Assembly: GCA_020438355.1 (NCBI GenBank)
Contig: JAGQUT010000001.1
Coordinates: forward strand, 1-64,000
DNA: 64,000 nt
Source: Solirubrobacterales bacterium
GTDB taxonomy: Bacteria > Actinomycetota > Thermoleophilia > Solirubrobacterales > 70-9
Direction of reading: 5' to 3'
This document shows, one piece after another, positions 16,394 through 24,280 of this stretch (the first letter of the stretch is position 1; each line of letters begins with the position of its first letter). The position numbers were made by a program, and so were the translations under genes. Under the pieces are notes generated by a model. That model did not search any database, was not told the DNA's origin, and saw only the letters and a list, made by a program, of their open reading frames with translations.

Positions 16394-17089
16394 TCAGGGA
16401 ACGAGCTCGGAGTTCGCCGACTCCTGCTGCGCCTCTACCCGCAGCTGCTCTTCCGGGCTCACCGGGACTACCTGTCCCTTCTCGTTGATCTCGGTCAGTC
16501 GGGCGAGTTCGCTGATCTTGACCGGCAGGACTCCGGAGGGTGAGCGGCCTGCCTCATCGACAGCCCTGGTGTCCGGACCGAGGCCGGCAGCGATCTGGTA
16601 CCTGAGACGGTAAAAACCGGGCCTTACCGCGACCAGGCGCCAAACCATGTTGGCGGTGTCGCCGGGGGCGAGTTCACCGAATTCGAAGGTGCGCTTGTCG
16701 GCCGTGGTGGCACCTCCACGTCCAACCGTGTCGGCGAGCTTTGGCCAGCCTTCCTCGAGCACCCAGACTGGCCGCTGATTCATTGCCAGCCCCGGCTGCT
16801 TGTCGCCGTAGGCGAAGGCCAGGGTGGAGCCGAGTCCGGGGAGGTCGATCACCGTGTTGATCGCCGGGATCGTTTCCTCGCCCGAGTTGCGGACCGCGAT
16901 GGTCAGGTCATACGTCTCGGCGACAGTCTGGACCGGCTTGAAAGTCGCATCGATCACCTCGACCGGGAATTCACCGGTCGGCTGATTGGCGAACTGTCCA
17001 CCGTCGTCGCTTCCGCCGCAGCCGGTGGCCACAAGGGCGGCAGAGAGCGCCCCCAGAAGCAATCCAACGGTGAGGATGATCCTCGGCAT
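16394..17089 (-). CDS. Lipoprotein of unknown function
   Basis: A 231-residue protein with a lipoprotein signal (LLLGALSAALVATGCGG, lipid Cys near residue 23). The mature part is beta-rich with a segment reading YDLTIAVRNSGEETIPAINT that looks like a DUF11/CARDB-type beta sandwich, then an acidic C-terminal helix. No catalytic motif was seen. The open frame runs upstream to 17,332 and overlaps the divergent permease gene; the ATG at 17,089 is chosen for the signal peptide, with an in-frame TTG at 17,113 as alternative. It is divergent from the MlaE-type operon, so a link with lipid transport is possible. Confidence 0.7.
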   Translation of the reverse strand: MPRIILTVGLLLGALSAALVATGCGGSDDGGQFANQPTGEFPVEVIDATFKPVQTVAETYDLTIAVRNSGEETIPAINTVIDLPGLGSTLAFAYGDKQPGLAMNQRPVWVLEEGWPKLADTVGRGGATTADKRTFEFGELAPGDTANMVWRLVAVRPGFYRLRYQIAAGLGPDTRAVDEAGRSPSGVLPVKISELARLTEINEKGQVVPVSPEEQLRVEAQQESANSELVP

Positions 17090-17225
17090 TGTTCTCAGGG
17101 TGGTCCCCCTCAAGGTCGGGCGCAACATACCACGCGTGTGGCGACGGTCACACACGCCGGGGTATCCCATAGACTGCGCGCCACGGCGGGCCCCGCGCTG
17201 TCCACGGGGTCGCGGCCCGGGAGAG

Positions 17226-18032
17226 ATGGTTAAAAACACCGCACAAAAGGCGATGGCGCCCGCGAAGGAATTCTTCACCGAAACCGGTGAAATGATGATC
17301 CTGACCGGACGCACGATCCTGTCGGCGATCAAACCTCCTTATCCGTACGGAAACGAGTTCATCGGCCAGTTCCTTTTCGCGCTTCAGCTCTGCTGGTTTC
17401 CTCTCCTCATCTCGACTGTTGCCTTCGGCTTCGGGGCCCCGGGACTTCAGGCCGCGAACTTCCTCTCCTTGTTCGGCGCACTGGACCGTCTCGGTGGATT
17501 CTTCGTCCTCGCCTCGATCCGCGAGTTCGCGCCGTTCGTTACCGCGGTCGTTGTAGCCGGTGTTGCGGGCACCGCAATCACAGCCGACCTCGGCGCCAGG
17601 AAGATCCGCGAGGAACTCGACGCTCTCCAGGTGCTCGGCGTCGACCCGATCAAGAATCTGGTCGTTCCCCGTTTCCTCGCGCTGATGCTGATCACGGGCA
17701 TGCTCGACATCTACGCCCTGCTCTTCGGCATCACCGGCGGTATCGGAGCCGAACTGCTCTACTCGCAGCCGCTTGGAGGATTCTTCGCCTCGCTCTTCTC
17801 GAACGCGTCAACCACCGAACTGGCGGCCTCGGTGATCAAGTGCACCCTGTTCGGGGCGATCATCGCGATCGTCTGCTGTTACAAGGGCATGACAGCCACC
17901 GGCGGCGCCGCCGGCGTCGGCCGGGCCGTCAATGAGGCCGTCGTGACAGCCCTGCTGGGCGTGTTCATCTTCAACTACCTCTTCACGCAGACCCTGCTCG
18001 CGACCAACCCCGACATCCAGACGATCAAGTAA
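17226..18032 (+). CDS. MlaE/YrbE-type ABC permease 1
   Basis: A 268-residue permease of the MlaE/YrbE family, which moves phospholipids, sterols or other lipids together with MCE proteins and an Mkl/MlaF ATPase. The family block is clear: REFAPFVTAVVVAGVAGTAI, then DLGARKIREELDALQVLGVDPIKNLVVPR, a conserved coupling-helix region, followed by membrane helices and a CCYKGMTATGGAAGVGRA signature. The ATG at 17,226 follows GGGAGAG; the longer open frame upstream overlaps the divergent lipoprotein and is not used. A TAGACT -10 at 17,169-17,174 would give a leader of about 45 nt. It is coupled to permease 2 by TAATG. Confidence 0.93.
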   Translation: MVKNTAQKAMAPAKEFFTETGEMMILTGRTILSAIKPPYPYGNEFIGQFLFALQLCWFPLLISTVAFGFGAPGLQAANFLSLFGALDRLGGFFVLASIREFAPFVTAVVVAGVAGTAITADLGARKIREELDALQVLGVDPIKNLVVPRFLALMLITGMLDIYALLFGITGGIGAELLYSQPLGGFFASLFSNASTTELAASVIKCTLFGAIIAIVCCYKGMTATGGAAGVGRAVNEAVVTALLGVFIFNYLFTQTLLATNPDIQTIK

Positions 18033-18832
18033 TGGCATCCGGCTGGCTACAGGTCCCCCGAGCATGGCTGGAGTCGCTGGGCGAGATTGCCCGCTTCTGC
18101 GGGGTCGTCATGGGGCTGGTCTACTCGGGCCGGGTTTTCAAGTACTTCGGCGAGGTCCTGAACCAGGCCGGCATCCTGATCATCGGTTCGACCACAGTCA
18201 TCTGGGGTCTGGTCTTCGTGCTCGGTCTTCAGTGCGGAATCGAGGGCGCGTACTTCAACCGCTCGGTCGGTGCCCCCGCTTACGCCGGCGTGTTCGCAGC
18301 GTGGTGCGACCTTCGAGAGGTCATCCCCTACGCCTTCGGCTACATGATGTCGGCCAAGGTCGGTACCGGAATCGTGGCCGAGCTCGGTGCCATGCGGATC
18401 TCGGACGAGATCGACGCGCTGGAAGTAATGGGCGTGCCCCCGGTCACCTTCCTCGCAGCGACCCGTCTGCTCGGCGCCTGGATCACGCTGCCTTTCATGT
18501 ACACCGCCTCGATCGGCGTCGGCTTCCTCGCTTCGTACATCGCGGTCGTCGAGCAGATCGGCGACGTTTCGTCGGGCGGTTACCAGCTGATCTTCTGGAT
18601 GTTCCAGAACCCTCCCGACGTCTTATTCAGCTTGATAAAGGCCATGACGATGTCAACAGCCATCGTTCTGGTCGGCTGCTACTACGGTTACACCGCGTCC
18701 GGTGGGCCGGTCGGCGTGGGAACTGCAACCGCGAAATCGATGGTCCTGAACATTGCGTTGGTGCACATCATCGGTATGTTGGGAACGCTGGTCTTCTGGG
18801 GTGCCAACCCGAGAGCACCGATTGGAGGGTGA
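18032..18832 (+). CDS. MlaE/YrbE-type ABC permease 2
   Basis: A 266-residue second MlaE/YrbE permease. It has the same core, REVIPYAFGYMMSAKVGTGI followed by ELGAMRISDEIDALEVMGVPPVTFLAATR, and the closing YYGYTASGGPVGVGTATAKSM signature. Having two unlike YrbE genes in a row is the pattern of actinobacterial mce loci (yrbEA, yrbEB), where they form a heterodimeric channel. Its start shares one base with the stop of permease 1, and its stop lies 4 nt before the TTG of the ATPase gene. Confidence 0.93.
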   Translation: MASGWLQVPRAWLESLGEIARFCGVVMGLVYSGRVFKYFGEVLNQAGILIIGSTTVIWGLVFVLGLQCGIEGAYFNRSVGAPAYAGVFAAWCDLREVIPYAFGYMMSAKVGTGIVAELGAMRISDEIDALEVMGVPPVTFLAATRLLGAWITLPFMYTASIGVGFLASYIAVVEQIGDVSSGGYQLIFWMFQNPPDVLFSLIKAMTMSTAIVLVGCYYGYTASGGPVGVGTATAKSMVLNIALVHIIGMLGTLVFWGANPRAPIGG

Positions 18833-18836
18833 GAGC

Positions 18837-19940
18837 TTGAGCGAGACAGAAGAGACACCGGAGACGCAGGGATCGGAAGAAGCCCCGATCAATTCACCCG
18901 AGGTCGAAGCAGCGGTTGAGAACACCGGTGAGCCGGAACTGGCCGGTGAAATGGAAGCTTCTGACGAGGCGGCCGCCGCCGACAACTCGATCGGTGAAGG
19001 CGAACAGCAGCTCGAGGATGAGGAATCTGTTCAGGCCGAGGTAACCAGCGAACCGGAGCCGGTCGAAGGCAAGGGCTTCGTAGCCAGCGACGGCGCGGTA
19101 CTCGGCCGGGATTTCGTGATTCCCGGAGTCGGGCCCGGTGACAACGACCCTTACAAGTGGCACACCGGCCCTAAGCAGGAGACCTCCAACAACGCGATCG
19201 AGATCGTCGACGTTGTCAAGCAGTTTGGTCGAACCCGGATCCTCAACGGACTGAACCTGGGCCTGCCGGACGATCAGATTTCAATGGTTCTCGGGCCCTC
19301 GGGCACCGGCAAGAGCGTGCTGATCAAGCACATCGTCGGACTGCTCTACCCGGATCATGGCGATGTGATCGTCAAGGGCGATTCGGTTCCCTCGCTCAGC
19401 GATGACGACCTCTTCGAGATGCGCAAGAAGTTCGGCCTGCTGTTCCAGGACGGCGCCCTGTTCGGCTCGATGAACATTTATGACAACGTCGCCTTCCCGC
19501 TCCGTCAGCACACTGACAAGGGTGAGGAGGAGATCGAGCACATCTGTACCAGGCGACTCCGCGAGGTCGGCCTCGGCGAGGCTCACTTCAAGATGCCGAA
19601 CGAGCTCTCGGGCGGCATGCGCAAGCGCGCCGGTTTCGCCCGCGCTCTTGTGCTCGATCCGGAAATCGTCATGTTCGACGAGCCGGACTCCGGTCTCGAC
19701 CCGGTCCGTACCGCGCTGCTCTGCGAGTTGATCAAGGAAGTTCACGCCGAGAACGGTGGCTGCTACATGGTGATCAGCCACGACCTCGGCACCGCCCGCC
19801 GGATCGCTGACTTCATCGCCGTGCTCTGGAAGGGCCGCATCGTCGAGAGCGGTCCGAAGGAAGAACTGTTCGAATCCGACAACGAGTTCGTTCACCAGTT
19901 CCTGCAGGCTGACGTGGTCGGCCCGCTCGCGATGGACTGA
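18837..19940 (+). CDS. MlaF/Mkl-type ABC ATPase with acidic N-terminal extension
   Basis: A 367-residue ATPase. The ABC domain (about 118-360) has Walker A GPSGTGKS at 153-160, the Q-loop LFQDGALF, signature LSGGMRKRAG and Walker B IVMFDEPDSGLDPVR; the DEPDSGLD form is typical of Mkl/MlaF. The first 78 residues hold 26 Asp/Glu and no Lys/Arg and are probably disordered, about 100 residues more than usual for the family. The TTG start has a GGAGG site 8-9 nt upstream. It would power the two permeases. The next gene is not an MCE protein but an MMPL transporter, coupled by TGATG. Confidence 0.93.
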   Translation: MSETEETPETQGSEEAPINSPEVEAAVENTGEPELAGEMEASDEAAAADNSIGEGEQQLEDEESVQAEVTSEPEPVEGKGFVASDGAVLGRDFVIPGVGPGDNDPYKWHTGPKQETSNNAIEIVDVVKQFGRTRILNGLNLGLPDDQISMVLGPSGTGKSVLIKHIVGLLYPDHGDVIVKGDSVPSLSDDDLFEMRKKFGLLFQDGALFGSMNIYDNVAFPLRQHTDKGEEEIEHICTRRLREVGLGEAHFKMPNELSGGMRKRAGFARALVLDPEIVMFDEPDSGLDPVRTALLCELIKEVHAENGGCYMVISHDLGTARRIADFIAVLWKGRIVESGPKEELFESDNEFVHQFLQADVVGPLAMD

Positions 19941-22414
19941 TGTCAGGGGGCCCCGGCCGGTTCTTCGGCCGCGCCGCCTCTGCGGTTGCCCGCCGGCCAT
20001 GGCCGGTAATCATCGTTGCCTCGCTTCTCGCTCTCGCCTCGATCTGGGCGGCAGCGGGAATGAGCACCCAGTCGGTGACCGATGCTTTCTTCGACCGGGA
20101 CTCGCCCGCATATCAGCAGACCGAACAGGCAGAGGAGGCATTCGGTACCGATCCGGTGGTGATCATGGTCAAGGGCCCCCTGGCCGGAACGCTCAGCACA
20201 GAGAACCTCAACCGGCTCGCGACCCTGGAGACCTGCCTGGCCGGGGACATCAGGAGGGGCCGGGGCAGACTGTTCGAGATCTGTCGGCAGATCACGGATC
20301 TGGCGCCGACCCAGGTGATTGCCGGCCCGGCAACCTTCCTCGGACGGGCAGTCGCCGGAATCACCGAGGTCTACAACAGCCAGCTCGCCAGGCTCGAGTC
20401 CTTGCCGAATACAGCCGAGGGGCAGGCGGCGCGGCAGAGGGTGCTCCTGCTCGCGGCACAGATCGTCTCCCGCTACGGACTCAATCTGACCACACCGCCC
20501 AGCCTTGAGGACCCCGCCTTCGTGCGCCGGGTCGTCTTCGGCGAAGGGGGCGCAAGGTCAGGTCCGAAACCGAAACTGAACTACCTCTTCCCGTCTTCCG
20601 ACGCGGCCCAGATCGTGATCCGGTTGCGAAGCGACCTGACCGATGCGGAGCGCACGGAAGCGATCGATCTGATCAAGCAGGCGACCGCCGACCCTTCGGT
20701 GAAGCTTGAAGGATCGGAATACGTGGTTTCAGGCTCACCGGTCGTCTTCGACGGACTGAACGAGGAGCTTCCGGTTCGATTGCTGATCCTTGCCGCGGTC
20801 GCGGTGATCCTGATGAGCCTCGCGCTGCTGCTTACCTTCGGTTCGATCTGGCGACTCGCTCCCCTGGGCCTCGCTCTGGGCGGGGTGGCCGTGGCGGCCG
20901 GCGTGCTGTGGCTCTTCGGCGGCCAGTTCTCGGTTGCTTCGCTCGGCGCGGCACCGATCCTGATCGGACTGACGGTCGATTACGCCGTCCAGCTCCAGGC
21001 CCGATTCGACGAGACCGGCCGCAAGCCCGCGACCGAGGCCGCTGGCGAGGCCGCCGGGCTCGGGTTCCCGATGATCGCGTCCGCATGCCTCGCGACCGCC
21101 GTCGGCTTCGGGGTCCTTTCCTTTTCGTCACTACCTCTGGTTTCGCAGTTCGGGTTGCTGCTCGGTGGCGGGGTCCTGGTCTGTTTCGTCTTCACCTTCT
21201 TTGCGGGCTTTGCCCTGCTTTCGCTGCGCGGCGAACGGCGACCGGAACCGAAAGGGGGGAGGGCCCTTGGGCGAATCAAGGTCCTGGTCAAGTCGGTTCT
21301 GGCCACCGCGATCCTCGCCCCGGGACGGGTCCTCCTGCTTTCGATCCTGCTCGGGGTGATCGGCTGGGCGGTGGGCACCCAGGCCGGTATCAGGACGGAG
21401 ATAAGCCAGCTCCTGCCCTCGCGGGCACCGGCCGTGCAGGACCTTCTCGATGTGCAGGACACGACCGGGACGGTGGGAGAGATAGACCTCATCGTTCGCG
21501 CTCCCGACGTAACCGAACCTTCAGTGGTGCTCTGGAGCGAGCAGGTTCGAAACCGGATTCTCGCGGAATCCGGTTACGACATCGAGGATCCCAGCTGCGT
21601 CGGGGCCGAGCTCTGTCCCGGTCCGGCGATCCCCGACTTCGTCGATCCTTCCACGCGAGGGCTCACGCCCGCCCAGGTCAGAAACGTCCTTCGTTCGCTG
21701 CCGGTCAGCGAACGCAAGGCGATGATCGCCGGGGGGCTCCAGGGGAAGGAAGACCCCACCGAAGCCAAGCTTGCTTTTGCCCTCAGGTCAGGGTCGGTCG
21801 ACCGTCAGCAGGATGTGATCGACCGGATGGAACGAATCGTTGCCGAGTCCCGGGGCGGTGAGGGTCCGCCCCCCGGGGTCAGTGCCGAGGTAACCGGGAC
21901 GCTGGTAGTCGTGGTCAGCTCGGCTTCCGCTCTGGCCAACTCCCGCGACCTTCTCGTGGTGGCCGCGATCATCGCGATCGCTCTGGTCCTTCTGCTGATC
22001 TACCGTTCGCCACGCAGGATGGCGGTACCTCTCGTACCGATTCTGGTCGCCGGGGGATGGTCGGCGCTGATCGTTGCGGCCCTCGACCTTTCTTTGAACC
22101 CTCTGTCCACGATCCTTGCCGTTCTGGTGATAGCGATCGCCACCGAGTTCGGGGTGATCATTTCCGGCCGCTACTTCCAGGAACGTGAAGCCGGAGCCAG
22201 CCTCACCCAGGCGCTTCGCATCACCTACGGACGGACGGGCCTGGCCGTCGCCACCTCGGGCCTGACGGCAATCGCCGGGTTCGCGGCGCTCGCAACCAGC
22301 GACGTCGCGATGCTCAGGGATTTCGGACTGATCGCCGTGGTCGACCTTTCGGTGGCTCTCGCCGGCGTTGCGCTGGTCCTCCCGGCGATGCTCGTGTGGC
22401 TGGAGCGCCGGTGA
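19940..22414 (+). CDS. MMPL/RND-superfamily transporter
   Basis: An 824-residue integral membrane protein of the MMPL/HpnN type. It has the duplicated layout of RND proteins: one helix, a large extracytoplasmic loop (about 40-275), a cluster of five helices (about 278-430), then the same again (helix near 450, loop 470-655, helices to 822). The motif ILIGLTVDYAVQLQARFDE carries the membrane Asp expected for proton coupling in the first half; the second half has AIATEFGVIISGRYFQE in the same place, with Glu. Relatives export hopanoids or complex lipids. Its place inside the MlaE/MlaF operon suggests it hands lipids to or from that system. Confidence 0.88.
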   Translation: MSGGPGRFFGRAASAVARRPWPVIIVASLLALASIWAAAGMSTQSVTDAFFDRDSPAYQQTEQAEEAFGTDPVVIMVKGPLAGTLSTENLNRLATLETCLAGDIRRGRGRLFEICRQITDLAPTQVIAGPATFLGRAVAGITEVYNSQLARLESLPNTAEGQAARQRVLLLAAQIVSRYGLNLTTPPSLEDPAFVRRVVFGEGGARSGPKPKLNYLFPSSDAAQIVIRLRSDLTDAERTEAIDLIKQATADPSVKLEGSEYVVSGSPVVFDGLNEELPVRLLILAAVAVILMSLALLLTFGSIWRLAPLGLALGGVAVAAGVLWLFGGQFSVASLGAAPILIGLTVDYAVQLQARFDETGRKPATEAAGEAAGLGFPMIASACLATAVGFGVLSFSSLPLVSQFGLLLGGGVLVCFVFTFFAGFALLSLRGERRPEPKGGRALGRIKVLVKSVLATAILAPGRVLLLSILLGVIGWAVGTQAGIRTEISQLLPSRAPAVQDLLDVQDTTGTVGEIDLIVRAPDVTEPSVVLWSEQVRNRILAESGYDIEDPSCVGAELCPGPAIPDFVDPSTRGLTPAQVRNVLRSLPVSERKAMIAGGLQGKEDPTEAKLAFALRSGSVDRQQDVIDRMERIVAESRGGEGPPPGVSAEVTGTLVVVVSSASALANSRDLLVVAAIIAIALVLLLIYRSPRRMAVPLVPILVAGGWSALIVAALDLSLNPLSTILAVLVIAIATEFGVIISGRYFQEREAGASLTQALRITYGRTGLAVATSGLTAIAGFAALATSDVAMLRDFGLIAVVDLSVALAGVALVLPAMLVWLERR

Positions 22415-23070
22415 AGGATCAGGAGAAAAAGCCCTTCAACTACATGGCGGTGGTCGGGATCATCTTCCTGATCGTCGTCCTCGTGGCGCTCTTCAACATG
22501 CTGAAGACAACCGAGTCGGGAACGGTCGGGATCGGCGAGGTAGGCATTGGCGACACGGCGGCACCATTCGCGGTGCCGATCGCAACCTCTGACCTCGAGG
22601 GCGATGCGAACGTCGATCCCGAGGAGGCTTGTCAGGTTGAAGGAAGTGACGCCCTCCGGATCTGCGACTACTTCGACCGACCCCTCGTCATGTCTTTCTG
22701 GTTTACCAAGGGAGCTTCGAGCTGCATCGACCAGCAGGACGTTTTCGACGAGGTCGCCAGCAAGTTTGGTGACAGGGCAGGATTCGTCTCGATCAACGTG
22801 CGGGATGATCGCGACCGGGTCCGCGAGCTGATCGAGGAGAACGGCTGGAAGGTGACGGTCGGTCACGACCAGGATGGTGCCGTCTCGAACATGTACCGGG
22901 TGGGGGGATGCCCGACCTTCCTCTTCTTCAGGAGGGGCGGGGTCCTGGAAGAAGCTGAAATCGGCAGCACGACCGAGGAAGAACTGTCCGCGCAGGTACG
23001 CTCCCTGATCGATGGCCAACAAGAGCAATCGCAAGAAGCGTCGCAAGGCAAGAAGAGCGGATCAGGCTGA
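22411..23070 (+). CDS. Membrane-anchored thioredoxin-like protein
   Basis: A 219-residue protein with one N-terminal membrane helix (about 11-30) and an outside thioredoxin-like domain. The fold is suggested by PLVMSFWFTKGASSC (strand plus active-site helix), a DDRDRVRELIEENGWKVTV middle like that of TlpA/ResA, and the cis-proline loop GGCPTFLFF. The active site has one cysteine (Cys105) in place of CxxC, and a second cysteine (Cys167) next to the cis-Pro; two more sit at 74 and 85. So it may form a disulfide in an unusual way. The GTG overlaps the MMPL stop (GTGA); an earlier in-frame GTG at 22,396 is less likely. Confidence 0.75.
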   Translation: MKDQEKKPFNYMAVVGIIFLIVVLVALFNMLKTTESGTVGIGEVGIGDTAAPFAVPIATSDLEGDANVDPEEACQVEGSDALRICDYFDRPLVMSFWFTKGASSCIDQQDVFDEVASKFGDRAGFVSINVRDDRDRVRELIEENGWKVTVGHDQDGAVSNMYRVGGCPTFLFFRRGGVLEEAEIGSTTEEELSAQVRSLIDGQQEQSQEASQGKKSGSG

Positions 23071-23557
23071 CCCTTCGGGGGCGGCGGGATCCGGGTCCGA
23101 CGCAGCGCCGGCGCCCCCAGGTTCCGGGACGTCAAAGAAGAAACCCAAGTCGCGTCTGGCGGCGGCGATGGAACGCATGGAGCAGACCGCCGACGAGCGC
23201 CCGCAGGCGCCCTGGGGCAACTTCCCTCTCGGTCCGCTCTCGATTCTGGCTGGCCTGGTGCTGATCGTGATCGGGGTGATCAACACCGACCCGGTGCTGA
23301 TGACCATGGGAGTCGGGATCGGCGCGGTCGGGGGCCTCGAGCTTTCGATCCGCGAGCACTTCACCGGCTTCCGCTCACACACGACCCTGCTGGCCGGGAT
23401 CGTCTTTGTCGCCACGGTCTGGATCTGTTTCTACGTAATCCAGCTTGTCCTGTGGGTCTGCCTGGTGATCGGCGCGGCCCTCGCGGTGCCGGCACTCATT
23501 CTTTTCAGGAAGCGGTTCGAGAAGGCATCAGGGGGCCTCAGCTACAAGATCCGCTAG
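23012..23557 (+). CDS. Membrane protein with basic N-terminal tail
   Basis: A 181-residue protein. Residues 1-25 are very basic (NRKKRRKARRADQ), then a Gly/Pro/Lys-rich linker to about 70, then four hydrophobic helices (about 72-90, 95-112, 122-143, 145-163) and a basic end. No family was recognised. It overlaps the end of the thioredoxin-like gene by 59 nt, which is long but the downstream membrane part is clearly coding. It is the last gene of the MlaE-type operon and ends in a strong hairpin. Confidence 0.7.
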   Translation: MANKSNRKKRRKARRADQADPSGAAGSGSDAAPAPPGSGTSKKKPKSRLAAAMERMEQTADERPQAPWGNFPLGPLSILAGLVLIVIGVINTDPVLMTMGVGIGAVGGLELSIREHFTGFRSHTTLLAGIVFVATVWICFYVIQLVLWVCLVIGAALAVPALILFRKRFEKASGGLSYKIR

Positions 23558-23558
23558 G

Positions 23559-23592
23559 GCCCGATCACCCAGGTACTGCTGGATGATCGGGC
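23559..23592. terminator. Hairpin between convergent genes
   Basis: GCCCGATCA pairs with TGATCGGGC, continued by an inner CCAG/CTGG stem. It follows directly on the stop of the membrane protein gene and precedes the stop of the IHF-like gene on the other strand. There is no T-tract. Confidence 0.6.
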
Positions 23593-23608
23593 TAAGCCAG
23601 AAGCGAAA

Positions 23609-23899
23609 TCAGTGGGGGCGAAGCTGACTGACCAGGAGCATCCGCTGGCGCTCGGTCAGGGTGTCAAGCCTCTTGTTCTCGTTCAGTCCGACTGAGGCGA
23701 GAAGCTTGCGGGTGCGCGTGCGGCCCCAACGGGACTGGGCGCGAAGCAGTTCAGAGAGGGTCATGCTTTCTGTCTGCCAGGGACATTCGGTGATCACTTT
23801 GGTGACGGGAACTTCACCGCTGGCGATTGACCTCTTGAGCGCGGCGCGGGCAAGACGAACCCGGTTCGCTCGTTCGAGGGCCTGCAGATGCTGAGGCAT
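23609..23899 (-). CDS. Actinobacterial IHF (mIHF)-like DNA-binding protein
   Basis: A 96-residue protein with the layout of actinobacterial integration host factor: a long charged helix (LERANRVRLARAALKRSI), a short linker, then a helix-two-turn-helix-like part (TLSELLRAQSRWGRTRTRKLLASVGLNENKRL shown here only by its ends TLSELLR and NENKRL) and a final TERQRMLL helix. mIHF binds DNA without sequence specificity and shapes the nucleoid. The divergence from classic mIHF is large (RWGRTR where mIHF has PGVGKV), so it may be a second, lineage-specific type. The frame is open to TTG 24,109 and ATG 24,085, which would add a Pro/Gly-rich tail; the start is uncertain. Confidence 0.65.
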   Translation of the reverse strand: MPQHLQALERANRVRLARAALKRSIASGEVPVTKVITECPWQTESMTLSELLRAQSRWGRTRTRKLLASVGLNENKRLDTLTERQRMLLVSQLRPH

Positions 23900-24280
23900 T
23901 GGACTGCTGGCAATCGAGTTCGAATCGGCGGTGGCGGCAACTTCCACGGGCGGTCCTCCCTTCAGGGGATCGTTCAATTGGGACTGGATGGCATGGGGTA
24001 GCTGTCCGGGATCCTCAATCCCGATCGGCTCTTCTCCCCCGCCTGGGGCCGGGCTTCCGTCCGACTCAGGCGATAAAGGCAACATAGTGAACTCGGCCAG
24101 AACGGGCAACAGCCAGGAGACCGAACTTTCGCTAAGAGCAGGTCTTTAATTTTTCGGTCCAATTTCTTGCCCGGGATGTCGCGGGCGGTTAGGGTCGCAA
24201 AGAGAGAACCGCACACCGTTCAGTAGTGGACCGTTTCTGACGCAACAGTCGGGCGGCCGCGAAACCGATGGGAGAGAAAA
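23900..24280. other. Intergenic region, mostly unexplained
   Basis: This 381-nt stretch separates the IHF-like and the ligand-binding protein genes. The left two-thirds is an open frame that could extend the IHF-like protein (Pro/Gly-rich, lower GC at third positions than its core). An AT-rich patch at about 24,135-24,170 (TTTAATTTTTCGG) is the likely site of promoters for one or both genes. Nothing else was recognised. Confidence 0.4.
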
